Shown here: positions 37,201 to 48,170 of the stretch, one piece after another
Layout: every line of letters starts with the position of its first letter
Position numbering within the stretch: the stretch's first letter is position 1
Source of the DNA: Denticeps clupeoides
Lineage: Eukaryota > Chordata > Actinopteri > Clupeiformes > Denticipitidae
Direction of reading: 5' to 3'
DNA: 64,000 bases
Assembly: GCF_900700375.1 (NCBI RefSeq)
Contig: NC_041726.1
Location: forward strand, 10,270,373 to 10,334,372
Made by a program: the position numbers and the translations under genes
Notes under the pieces: generated by a model
Database searches by the model: none
What the model saw: the letters and a program-made list of their open reading frames with translations, nothing else
Told to the model about the DNA's origin: nothing

Positions 37201-40200
37201 AGTTTTAGACCAAATGAGAACTTCAGCAAAGCTCTCCATTTAAAAAAAGCTTAATCAGCATCTTTGCAGAGTTTTATCAGGTTCTTCTAAAGCCCCAAAT
37301 TCAGGATTAGCATCTCTCCAGGTCTGGTGTTGGCCTGTTAATGATTAGTTTTGCCCCTCAGGTTTGTGCACCGTGGTCATGCCAGAGGGACTGACCCTCA
37401 CCATCGAGAACAGAAACGCCCAGTCCTACTGCGAGATGAAAATGGACTCTGCAGTCAAGGAGTTCATCACAGTCCTTCCGAAGACCAGTACCACCCTGTC
37501 CTTCCTGGACTGTCCCAGCGAGGACCTGCTCCTCACAGTCAGCAGTACCTTTGGTAACAGTTCTACTAGCATTTAAAGATATTCTTGTTTTTAATACACT
37601 TATTTTCAGCAATGATGCAGATCTGAACTGCGTGAAGTCAAAAGATTTATTGCCCCTTCTCATTCATGGTTTTTGCATTTTTTTCGCATTAGCGTAAAAC
37701 TACAGTGGGTATGGAAAGTATTGACACTCTTTGTTGTATTGCAGCAATTTGCTAAAATCATTTATATTACATTTTTCCTCATTAATCTACACACAGCACC
37801 CCATATTGACAGAAAAACACAGAATTGTTGACATTTTTGCAGATTTGTTAACAAAGAAAAACTGAAATATCACATGGTCCTAAGTATTCAGACCCTTTGC
37901 TGTGACAATCATTTCTTGTGATCATTCTTGAGATGGTTCTACACCTTCATTGTAGTCCAGCTGTGTTTGATTCTACTGGTTGGACTTGATTAGAAAGCCA
38001 CACCCCCGTCTGTATAAGACCTTACAGCTCACAATAAATGTCAGAGCAAATGGGAATCATGATGATTGATTCTTGCCTGAAGAACTGGCTTAAGAGCAAA
38101 GCACAGATCTGGTCAAGGTTACAAAAAAATCTGCTGCACTTAAGGTTCCTAAGAGTCCAGTAATCCTTAAATGGAAGATGCTTGGGACGACCAGAACCCT
38201 TCCTAGATCTGGCCATCCGGCCAAACTGAGCTATCGGGGAGAAGATTCTCTGGTCTGATGAGACCAAGACCAATAACTTTTTGGCCTTAATTCTAAGCAA
38301 TATTTGTGGAGAAAACGAGGCGCTGCTGTCCAATACAGTCCAAACTGAAGCATGATGGTGGCAGCATCATGCTATTGGGGTGTTTTGCAGCTGCTGGGAC
38401 AAAATGTCTGGTGTCAATCGAGGGAAAGATGAATGTGGCTAAAACCTTCTCCAGAGTGCTCAGGACCTCAGGCTGGGCCAAAGGTTTACCTTAAAAAAAA
38501 AAAAAAAAAAAAAGACAATGACCATAAGCAAACAGCTTCCCTAAAATCCAGGTGTGAAAGACTTGTTGCATGTTTCCCAAAAAAGACTTGTTACTGTATT
38601 AGATCAAAAGGGAGCTTCTACTAAATACTGAGCAAATTGTCTTTTTCTTTGTTAATAAATCTGCAAAACAATGTCAACAATTCTGTGTTTTTCTGTCAAT
38701 ATAGGGTGCTGTGTGAACATTAATGAAGAAAAAAATGAACTTGAATGATTTTAGCAAATGGCTGCAATATAACAGAAAAATGTAAGGGGCTGAAATACTT
38801 TCCGTACCTGTTCCGTACATACCTCACTTTCTCCTTATACAACAAATACTAAATATGTTTCTTACATTGGATTTTTCAAAATGGCTCCATCTTAATCTGC
38901 CACAGTCAGGGAATCCAGACTTTTGATTAGTAATGTAAATTGGGATTTTACGATTTGTATTTTCATCTGGTTTTATAGCAATTTTTACATCATTATTGCA
39001 TAATCAATAAGTATCGAACTATTCCATAGGTCTTATTTTAAAATATCATTATTGATGTTTTGTACTTGACAGAATGTGCGAGTCTGCCCGACTGCTCTGT
39101 GAACGGGGCTCTCCTCTCCATCCCCACCCTGGACAGCTGCCTCCCAGCACCCATCCAGAAAGTCACTTGGCTGCTCCGCCCCCCAACCAACAGCACCCTG
39201 GACCTGGCGTCCCCTAAAGGAGGCCTGCGGCAGTCCCTCCCAGGGCAGGAATGCAACTCTGGCTCCTCCTTGTTCCTTTCTGAGGCAGATGGATCCATGC
39301 TGGGCCAGTTCTGCTCTCCTGGGTCAATCAGTAAAGTCCAGCTGAGCAGGAACGTGGTGGTTTCAGCCACGCCCCCAGCAACAGCTGCGTCACAGGTGAA
39401 AAAGGGGCGGAACCTAGGAAACGAGCAAGCAGCCCTCCTCAGCGTGTCCTTCAGCGAGGGGGAGACTGGTTTGTATTCACATGTGTTATATAAAAACCAC
39501 TGTTGAACACTCATTCATAATTTAGTTTTATTTTATAGAGTCCCTAGGGGTTCTGTAGGTTCACCAGGTATGAAAATGTTCTGGAACTGGGTTGAGAGAC
39601 CCTGAATCTGGTTCGCATTGATTACTGCCAAACAGCTTATTACCATCAAGTCACGTTCATCCTTCTCGTGTTTAGGGAGGGGAGGTCTTCAGATCTTCAA
39701 CAGCATGAATTGGTAATAGCCTTGTGGGTTAGACTCGCCTATAAACCAGGTTCAAAGTAGAGGTGTGAATTTAAAGCTGCTTTCAGGCCAAATGTGGCAT
39801 GCACTTTTCCTTCATTCCCGCTTGGTGTTTGTGTGTTTCGATGGACTGAACTGTAGCCAGCTTCAATTCTATTAGTCGCGCAAACATACATCACAGCGCA
39901 CAGCAGTCAAAGTTAAACAAATTTCAACCTTGACCGCCAAGTGGCACGCAAAGCAAAACTCCTACTCGGAGCAGTGCCGTACTCCGATCAGGCCACCACA
40001 GTCGCTACCGGCACTATTTTATGACTAGAAAATCCCCAAGCAACGTCATTATGGTAGAGTCAATTATGTTCTGCTGTACTGTATGTATTTTTATGTATTT
40101 TAGACTGAGAAGATCAGGAGAAGGGAATAAATCTCTCGCACATATTCCATTTACCGCAGAGGGCATGGTTTACCAGCTGAGCCCCACCATCAGCAGCCCG

Positions 40201-41313
40201 ACGCTCCTGGCCACTCCCGGCTGGCCTGATGGCATGGCGGCGTCCTCCACTGCATCCTGGCTGGTGCAGCTCCCGGACCAGTACGATGCCAACCTGGTCC
40301 TCGCCAATATCAGCCAGCCCAAGTGCGGCGTGGGACAGACGAGCATCAGGGTGCAGCAGCTAGACACGAACGAGGTCGTCCTGAGCAGCACGGGGGGCGG
40401 GGACGGCGAGGACCAGGTGAAGCTCTCCAGGAGTTTCTCAGTCCGCATGTCCAACTGCCGACCCCAGCAGGGTGGCTTCAGCTCTCTGGGACGCATCTCT
40501 CTGGAGAAGAAGGGCAGTGAGTACTTTTTACTTTTTAACTTTTATTATCTACTCACTAAATTACTTTTGCCTGATTTGTATTTTTTCTTTTTTTTTCTTT
40601 TGCAGAGATGCTGATGAACATCATCCTCGCCGTCCTCGTTGCTGTGCTGACCATCGCGTTCATAGTGCTGGCGATCGTCTGTGCCAAGAAGCAGTGAGTC
40701 TGCAGAACCTTAGACCTAGAACTGAACCGTGGGGTTTCCGGAACCACTCGGTCTACCGCGCTCGTCTACATCTGCCTTGTTCTTTCTCTTTCTGTCCAGG
40801 CATAAGAAGAAGCAGATGAAGGCCAACCGGCTGTCCATGTACAACCCTAAAGGTCAGCTGTTTCGTCCAGCGGACGATGTCCTCAGGTCCCCAGCCGGCG
40901 AAGAGACCAACGTGTACGAAGCCATCGATGACACCATGGTGTACAGCCACCTGCTGGGGGACGCTGGGCAGAACGGGACGGAGACGGACTGTTTCAGGCC
41001 CCCTGCGGTGGACACCTACCGTTCCTTCACCGGACCCACTGACCAAAAGCCGCCCGTCCCCGAGCTGCCCCCGGATACAAGGAAACCGGTGCTCGGAATG
41101 TTCCTGAACACGGCCGAGTCGTTTGTGCCGGCCCACACCCCACTGGGACCGCAGGGGAGTCTGGGATATCAGGACAGCAGGATGGTGGACAATGAGCTGT
41201 ATACATTTAAAAGCAGCGGCGAACCAAACACCACGTGCCTCCAGACCAAAGAGTCCCTACCACTTCCTTATTACGACGACGACGAGTGGGACGATGACGA
41301 AGACGAAGATTAG
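34215..41313 (+). CDS. cdcp1: CUB domain-containing protein 1 (Cdcp1)
   Basis: This is a single-pass surface glycoprotein that Src kinases phosphorylate, linking adhesion to PKC-delta. The exons are 34215-34266, 35693-35815 (probable, see below), 35910-36119, 36194-36547, 36639-36995, 37362-37553, 39073-39468, 40160-40516, 40606-40693 and 40800-41313. Total length is 880 residues, or 839 without the second exon, against 836 in human. MRSPLLALCALLAARLS is a signal peptide. RSFTWDVK, GTFCRNGTISHI and SANYPAGFP match human CUB-like parts. ILAVLVAVLTIAFIVLAIVCAKK is the membrane helix, followed by a basic patch. The three signalling tyrosines are kept in NVYEAIDDTMVYSHLL and DTYRSF (Tyr749, Tyr758, Tyr783 in the long form). 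Exon 2 (41 codons) is Thr/Pro/Ser-rich, has a strong pyrimidine tract and a GTGAGA donor, and is phase-symmetric. The dibasic cleavage segment of human (KQSRK) is absent. The tail is acidic. AATAAA is at 41580. Confidence 0.94.
34770..34952 (-). repeat. SINE-B copy
   Basis: The reversed tail (GACGCCCTTATCCAGAGCC) and reversed head (GGTAGTAAGTGGGGTTTGAACC, then the TAGGCTACTACT end) are both present, so this copy is close to full length. It lies in cdcp1 intron 1. Confidence 0.85.
37699..38822 (+). mobile_element. Tc1-like element with long inverted ends, degenerate
   Basis: The ends are inverted copies of about 150 bases. The left starts TACAGTGGGTATGGAAAG and holds GACAGAAAAACACAGAATTG. The right holds AATTCTGTGTTTTTCTGTC and ends near CTTTCCGTACC. 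Inside, a plus-strand piece at 38306-38494 (KLKHDGGSIMLLGCFAAAGT) is a decayed Tc1 catalytic region, and an A-run sits near 38493. The element lies in a cdcp1 intron and cannot code for a working transposase. Confidence 0.8.
39960..40080 (+). repeat. Dispersed repeat, copy 1
   Basis: GATCAGGCC, CCACAGTC and GAAAA-CC-CAAGCAA followed by CATTATG recur in the same order at about 54140-54240. The copy lies in a cdcp1 intron directly upstream of the exon at 40160. It may be part of a nonautonomous DNA transposon, but I cannot assign the family. Confidence 0.55.
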
Positions 41314-41904
41314 TCCCTGTTTGTCTGGTGCAAAGCGGAGAGGCGAGAGTTGAACGAGATGGGCGACCCCTCTGCCCGTCCGCCCGGAAATGTGATATAA
41401 AAACACTAAAGACAATCTGTTCAAATTTAGAATAATATTTCTTTATTTACAGTTTTACTGTTGTCTGGTGAATGATTTTAATTTCTTCCAGATGGTGGAT
41501 TTATTTTAAATTTTTTGTGTGTGACGTCTGCTGTAATCTCTGTGCAAATATTTATCTCTGACATTTCTGTTATTTTTTTAATAAATGCAGGTGTTATACC
41601 TGATTGACTTACTTTTTCAGTGATTTTTTTAAAAAATGTTCTATTTATTTATTTAGAGTCAGTTTTCCCAGTAATACGTTTTATTCCTTTTTATCATCAT
41701 ACAATATATATCTGACCAAACCATATAAAGCAGCCATCCATCAATAAACCGGTCAGAGAGTCAGGACAACAGCAAGAAAAAGACCGGAGTGAAATAAGAA
41801 TGATAAAGTGAGATGCAGCTGGCTATAATGACATTTTATATAAACTAACAGTAAATAGGTTCGCTTTATTCATGCGCCTTTTTGTTTTTGCCCTGCAATG
41901 AGCC

Positions 41905-42008
41905 TTTTTGTAATGAGCCGCAGATATGCAGGAAGTGTGTTTTGTAATGAGCCGCAGATATGCAGGAAGTGTGTTTTGTAATGAGCCGCAGATATGCAGG
42001 AAGTGTGC
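41905..42008. repeat. 34-base tandem triplication in the clec3b 3' UTR
   Basis: Three nearly identical units containing TAATGAGCCGCAGATATGCA begin with G at 41910, 41944 and 41978, an exact period of 34. The array lies between the clec3b stop (42201) and its likely polyadenylation signal (reversed TTTATT at 41865-41870), so it should be transcribed. Confidence 0.9.
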
Positions 42009-42200
42009 CATGTAGATGAAATTATGATCATCTTTGCTTTTGGTTTTTGCACCTCTGTCATTCCTTTGTCCCCTAATTACAGCTGTGAAATGTGAAAAGG
42101 CCAGAAAATCCACGTTGAAGAGAGAAACGATCAGTTACAGAAGTCAACGGTGCCATTATCTAGTGGGCCGAGGCGTCTACGTGAAGCAGGCCGTGATGGT

Positions 42201-42977
42201 TCACACGATGTTGAACTCGCAGACAGAAGCCCGCTCCTCTCTACAGTTCTCATCCAGCCACTTCCCACCGTCCCCAGCAGAGAGCACAGCACAATTCAGG
42301 GCGCGGTCACCACTGGAGCTGAACGAAGGGTCCCAGTTCTTGTAAGTCACGCTGGATCCGGTCTGGTCCGTCCAGACTCCCTCGGTTTGGATGTCGTTGA
42401 TGCCCAACCAGATCTGCTCCTCGGGACCTATGGTCCGGCGGACGTAGTCGTGAAGCTTCTGGTTCTCGTCGTGGGATGATGGGGTGGCAAGGACCCCACC
42501 CTTGGCGTTGCAGTCCTCACTGGCTGCATGGTAGCGCTTCTTAGCCGCTTCAGCCAGAATGCACTTGCCATAGAGTTTGTCTCCCTTTAAGCACACTGAT
42601 GAAATGAGGAGAACATGAACATTTCAGTTCTGTTAAGGTGTAAAAGTGCATGGATTTGAACCAAAAGTAAACACGTTCATGTTAGAAACCCACCGATCTG
42701 CAGAGCCAGCTGCTCCTTCAGAAGATGAACCTCCTTTACAATGTCCAAGACCTGCAGCTGAAGATCCTTTAGGAGAGCGTTCTGCTGAGGTTCTGCTTTC
42801 CATGAGACAGTTTAGGCAGATTAGAGGCAGCAGGAGCTGAAAATATGACTAAATGAATGAAGGTGAAAAGTTTTTACCATTTTTAACCATGTTCTTTGCA
42901 GGCATCTGTTGAGATGTAGAGTGACCCAAGAAGAGAAGGGTCACTCCAAGCAGGAGACAGGTGCGTCTGAAGTCCAT
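42201..42977 (-). CDS. clec3b: Tetranectin (C-type lectin domain family 3 member B)
   Basis: This is a secreted trimeric protein that binds plasminogen kringle 4. Three minus-strand exons (42878-42977, 42694-42792, 42201-42595) give 197 residues, against 202 in human. MDFRRTCLLLGVTLLFLGHSTS is a signal peptide. The short second exon, LLKDLQLQVLDIVKEVHLLKEQLALQI, is the heptad-patterned trimerisation helix. The lectin domain has CLKGDKLYGKC, WLGINDI, YKNWDPSF, NCAVLS and the final CEFNIV. It lies next to cdcp1 and exosc7 as in human. Its 3' UTR holds a 34-base triplication. Confidence 0.96.
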
Positions 42978-43394
42978 GGATCTGGATGGAGAAGAGACAC
43001 CCACAGAACTGCATTCAAAAGAAATGAACTTTACAGCTTGGGGGTTGGAGGTTGCGCGCCATCCCAAAATCATGGTTAGGGCGGGGCACTTCACACGTGG
43101 TCAGACACACCCACCTGCAATCACTGAAGCTGCTGGTCTCTGGTCACCAAAAATTATGCTTCCAGCTCTGGTGTCTGTGGTTACAGGCAAGACTTGGAGA
43201 AGAATGGCTGATGGTATTCCATCTCAGAAGGTCTGAAACGGCTCCCCCAGGTCAGTTTTTCTGACATTCCGTCTATTTGGAGTGGTTTCAGTTTGCTGTT
43301 TCTGCCATTCTCTTCTCCTCAAGCTCTGGACATTTAATTAAAATACTGAGTGTCACCATACCCCAGCACTGTGTTTTAAAAAATCATAAAAAAG

Positions 43395-45050
43395 GATTTG
43401 GGACAATGGTCATCACTGTCCATGTCCCTGGTGGGACGTATTAATGCCGTTAAAATGAGTACACTTCCTAAATTTTTAAATCTTTTCCAATCTGTACCTG
43501 TTTTCATTCCCAAATCTTACTTTGGTGCTTTAGATTCAATTATATCTTCTTACCTTTGGAAAGGTAAACATCCACAATTGAATAAGTCCTTACTTCAAAG
43601 ATCTAAAAGAGATGGCGGCTTGGCTCTGCCTAATTTTCGTTCTTACTACTGGGCAGCAAACATTCGATCTGTCATCTTCTGGGCATATTTCCATAATCAA
43701 CCTAATCGTCCTGCCTGGGTGGAAATGGAGATAAAGTCTGTAAAAAAATCTCTCTGTCTCTGCACTCCTTGGATCAGCACTGCCCATCTCCTCAATTAAA
43801 TCAATCAACAATTCAGTTATTAGGCATACCTTGAGAGTATGGGCTCAGTTCAGAAAGCACAATGGTCTTCTGGGCTTCTCTCTGTCCAGCCCTATCGTCT
43901 CTAACCATCTCTTCCAACCTTCTCCACATGATTCAGTGTTTCAGGAATGGTACAATAAGGGCATCAAGCTTTGCAAAGATCTGTTTGTTGATCATAGGTT
44001 TGCATCATTTGAACAGCTTTCTAAAAGGTTTAACCTACCCAATTCCCATTTTTTCAGATACCTGCAAGTAAGACACTTTATTGGCTCTTTTTCCCTGAGG
44101 CTCCTGCAGTAAACATCCTAGATAATCTCCTGTTTGATCCTGCTGCGCAAAGGCCTAATATCCACTATTTACGGAGTTTGAGTTACACCCCTTTGTGTAA
44201 AATTAAAACTGCTTGGGAGAAAGATTTAAATTTGTCACTTTCAGATGGTACTTGGAATTAAATTCTTAAGCTTGTCAACTCAACTTCCTTAAGTGCCCGC
44301 CACTCTTTATTACAGTTTAAGGTTTTACACAGGGCTCATTTATCCAAACTTAAATTCTCCCGTTTCTACCCAGACATTGATCCTAGCTGTGATAAATGTT
44401 AAAGCGGAGAGGCGTCTCTTATTCACATGTATTGGACATGCCCGAATTTGGAAAAATTCTGGAGGGACGTTTTTATAACCTAGTCGTACATACTGAAATG
44501 CAACCTTGAACCAGACCCTCTGATCGCTCTTTTTGGTATCACTGAAGAGGAAGATAAGCGTCTAACTCCAGCTAAACAGCATTTGTTATCTTTTGCAACA
44601 CTCCTGGCCAGGCGTTCTCTTTTATTCAAGTGGAAGGATTCCACGTCACCCACTCACGCCCAGTGGCTCAGAGATATTATGTCCTGTTTTTCCCTGGAGA
44701 AGATTCACTACTCAATCCGTTATTCAGACTTGAAATTTCAACAGGTGTGGGGGCCCTTCCTCCGTTTATTTCATATACATTTATAGTTTGATTCCCTTCT
44801 TATTTAATTGTTTGTATGTTTGTTTTGCATACAGGACCAAAAACACTTCCAGCTCCATAGTCCTTTTATTTATTTTAAATGCCTGGCATCTAACCTTTAT
44901 TATGCATGTAAAGCTGGCTTGGAGTCAGGGAGGGGAGGGGGGTGCTATAGGGTTTATAAAGGGGTTATAAAATAAAGTAAACAGTAAACATTACATGGTT
45001 ACCCTGTTATATCCCTGTTTAAAATCAATAAAAATATTGTTTAAACTAGA
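43395..45050 (+). mobile_element. 5'-truncated L1-type LINE
   Basis: The frame 43398-43799 encodes NAVKMSTLPKFLNLFQSVPVF, then LWKGKHPQLNKSLLQRSKRDGGLALPNFRSYYWAANI, typical of the part of L1 ORF2 that follows the reverse transcriptase. Further pieces continue in shifted frames to about 44790, including a cysteine-containing CDKC-like spot near 44395. The element ends near 45050 with AATCAATAAAAATATTG and an A-rich tail. It is degenerate and lies between clec3b and exosc7. Confidence 0.85.
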
Positions 45051-45174
45051 CTAAAAAAATCATCCTGATCTGATGTTACCCGGCATGGCATGGCAGAGTG
45101 GAGGTTACAAGAATGAACAGTTTCTACTTTATTCACACTATTACTATTATAATAAGATAATCTATTATACTAAC

Positions 45175-45265
45175 TACTTACAATCAGTAGTTACAGGGAC
45201 AGTCCCCCCCTGGACACACTCAGGGTTAAGTGTCTTGCTCAGGGACACAATGGTAGTAAGTTGGG
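45175..45265 (-). repeat. SINE-B fragment
   Basis: Reversed GTAGTTACAGGGACAGTCCC, GGTTAAGTGTCTTGCTCAGG and GACACAATGGTAGTAAG are present. Both ends are missing. Confidence 0.8.
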
Positions 45266-45777
45266 TTACAGAAAACCCCAAAATAAAAGAAGGATCTTTC
45301 CTTTGATGTCTGTCTTGTTTCCTTCTCTTCGTGGGACCTCAAGCAAATGGCTGACGTTTGACAAAGACATGGGGGAACCTCTTATGCAAGACAAAAGTAC
45401 AGGATGCCTTGGACCTGGGACATCCATCTTACAGAAGCACGTGGGTCTACTGGCCTTCTACAGGTGCTGAGTTCAGATCTTCAAAAACGAGCTAATTAAG
45501 CAACGCAAGCTGGTTTCAAACCTACTCGCATCCGTATGTAAACTGTTCAGATGACCAGCAGTTATCCTTCATCACAAAGCTGCCTTTTATGCCGAATTTA
45601 TCAGTCAGGAGATTCTAATCATTACAAGTGTCCCCTGACTGTGCCAGCCACGTTAACTCCGATTAGAACAGATTCATTCAAATGGCAGAGATGTAAAAAA
45701 AACTGAAGAAAATGCCATTTAAAAAAACTTTATTACAAAAAACAAATACAACAAAGAACAAGAACATCTGTAGCGGC

Positions 45778-46701
45778 TCAACCCAGAAAGCCCACTTTCT
45801 GTCTCTTCTTCCCCAAACTTTCCTCTTCCTTCAGAAGCTCCATAAGAGGAGTGTGGAGTGCCTTTCCAACACGCTTCCCTGTCTGGAGGAACAGTAGAGA
45901 GATACCAAGTTCAGTTGATTTCGGTTCTGCTTGAACACAAACCAGAAACCGTTAAAAGCACAGAACGACCTCGATCATCTCGAAAATGCTCTCTGGGTCC
46001 AGGCTGCCGCCCCCGAACTTCCTGACGCAGGTCACCGTTCCCCGGTGAGTGGTGGCGATGAGCAGACTGGCCACGGAACAGGCCTTCTCCTGAAGAGTGG
46101 CGTCCACCACGTGCCTGTGGCCGATCTGCCATGATCATAAATCCATTACCAAGCGCAAAGCAAGCAGATAAACGATTTCTTATTTATTATCGCTCCGTAC
46201 CTTGCATAGGGTGACGATGCAGGGCACGTTTTCCACGTTGAGCCTGACGCAGTCATACGGATCGTCCGACAGTTCAATCTCCTTCCCTCCCTCCTCATCT
46301 TCTGACAAATGGACTTTCGGAATTCTGTGTGAAAAAACACCAGGGTCCATCAGAAATTCACATTCTTTCAATATGAGGAAAGTCGGTGTAAAAACTCACC
46401 GCGTGTTGAAGAGCGCTGCCTTGATGGCAATGGAAATGGCGTCAAACAGATTCCCATCACACTGGAGCAGCTGAGAGGGTTAAGCAGTTATGCATGCGTT
46501 AGTAAAATTATCTAAATCGGTGGGGCGTCAACCCAACATTGCTGCGCAATCAGAGCATCAGATGCAGAGATACGTCAGTAAAGTTGGGAGTGAGTTCTGT
46601 ATTCGACAGACCCTAATTCATAGCACTTCGCTGGATTTTACTCATTAAACAAAAACCCAGAAATCTCCAATTTCACATGGACAGACATGTCTGTCGGTCA
46701 A

Positions 46702-46734
<33 letters not shown>

Positions 46735-48105
46735 GTTTTTTCAATTGCTGCTTCTGATAAATTGTGAAAATGCTAAATAATGCAGGCACTCTTTGAATTT
46801 AAGGCGCTCACTGTGCCTTTGACTGTATGTAACATTTCAAGGGGGAAAGACAGGGACTGATTCTAAGGTCCCCTGACATTAACATTTTTTTCTGCTTTTA
46901 TATTGGCGTTAGCATCCCCTAATACATTTACATTTACATGGGTTAGGCTTTAATTTTGAAACGTTAAACCATCAAAAGTGCAGAAAGTGCCTTAAATTCA
47001 AAGAGCGGCTGCATTATTTTATATTTTCACAATTTATTGGCTGTAGCAATTAAAAACAACAACGTGTGTGTGTGAAAGTTGACGGACATACATGACTTTG
47101 TGAAAATTGAGGTTTTTTTTTTTGGTTTAATGAGTAAAATCCAGTGAAGACCTATGAATGTCTGTTGAATACAGAACTCACTGCAAACTGCACTGAGTGC
47201 CAGAGATGCCCTGCTCACCAGGACATCAACATAGAGAACCCAGCAGTGCTCTCCAGGGCTGATGCAGAGGCTGTGCAGGTCCACGCTCTGCTTGTTGCTG
47301 AAGACTTTATACAGGGTGTTGCTCAGCTCCAGGCCCAGCTCCTCGCCGCCGCGGCCCTCGAACTCCGGAGTGGCATTGGCAGAGCTGCAGAGAGAGCAGG
47401 ATAATTTTTTTAAATACAATGTAAAAAAAAAAAAAAAAGGTCAGACATTACCATCAAAAAGAAGTGCAAAAAAGAGATGCATGTAGTGGCAGCAGAGAAA
47501 TCAATAAAGAACAATATAAAGTGATTGTCACATGTGATACAGAGCAGCACAGCACACGGTGCACATTTGTCCTCTGCATTCCTCTGCATTCAACCCATCA
47601 CCCTGAGTGAGCAGTGGGCAGCCATGACAGGCGCTTAACCGCTAGGCCACCACTGCCCCAGAGCATCGCCTCCCCAGCAGGGAATCGAACCCCGGTCTAC
47701 CGCGTGACAGGCGGGGATACTCACCACTATACTAACGAGGAGCTGCCAGTATGGAGGCATCATACGATTATTTGTAGAAAAGAATGATTGGATAGAAAAC
47801 TTGCCATAAAAATAGTTTCAGCAGAAAAAAAGCCAGGTCACTGCATCAAAAAAATCCCAACTGAGCCGCAAACTCACCAATCAACGAAAAATTCCAGGTA
47901 GCCTTGATCCGGCAGCGCCGGCCTGGGCTTCCCGACCTCGGCCTTCACCCCGACGAGCACGTCACTGTATCCCTGCACACAGGTCAGGTGTGACACCATA
48001 TTCTGTGACCGTCGCATCTTGTGACCCCAGGGCCGCTGTTTTGGTGTATTTGTCGCATTTAAGATTATTTTCTCCGTGTTATTTCTGGTCCGTGCTATAT
48101 GGTTG

Positions 48106-48170
<65 letters not shown>

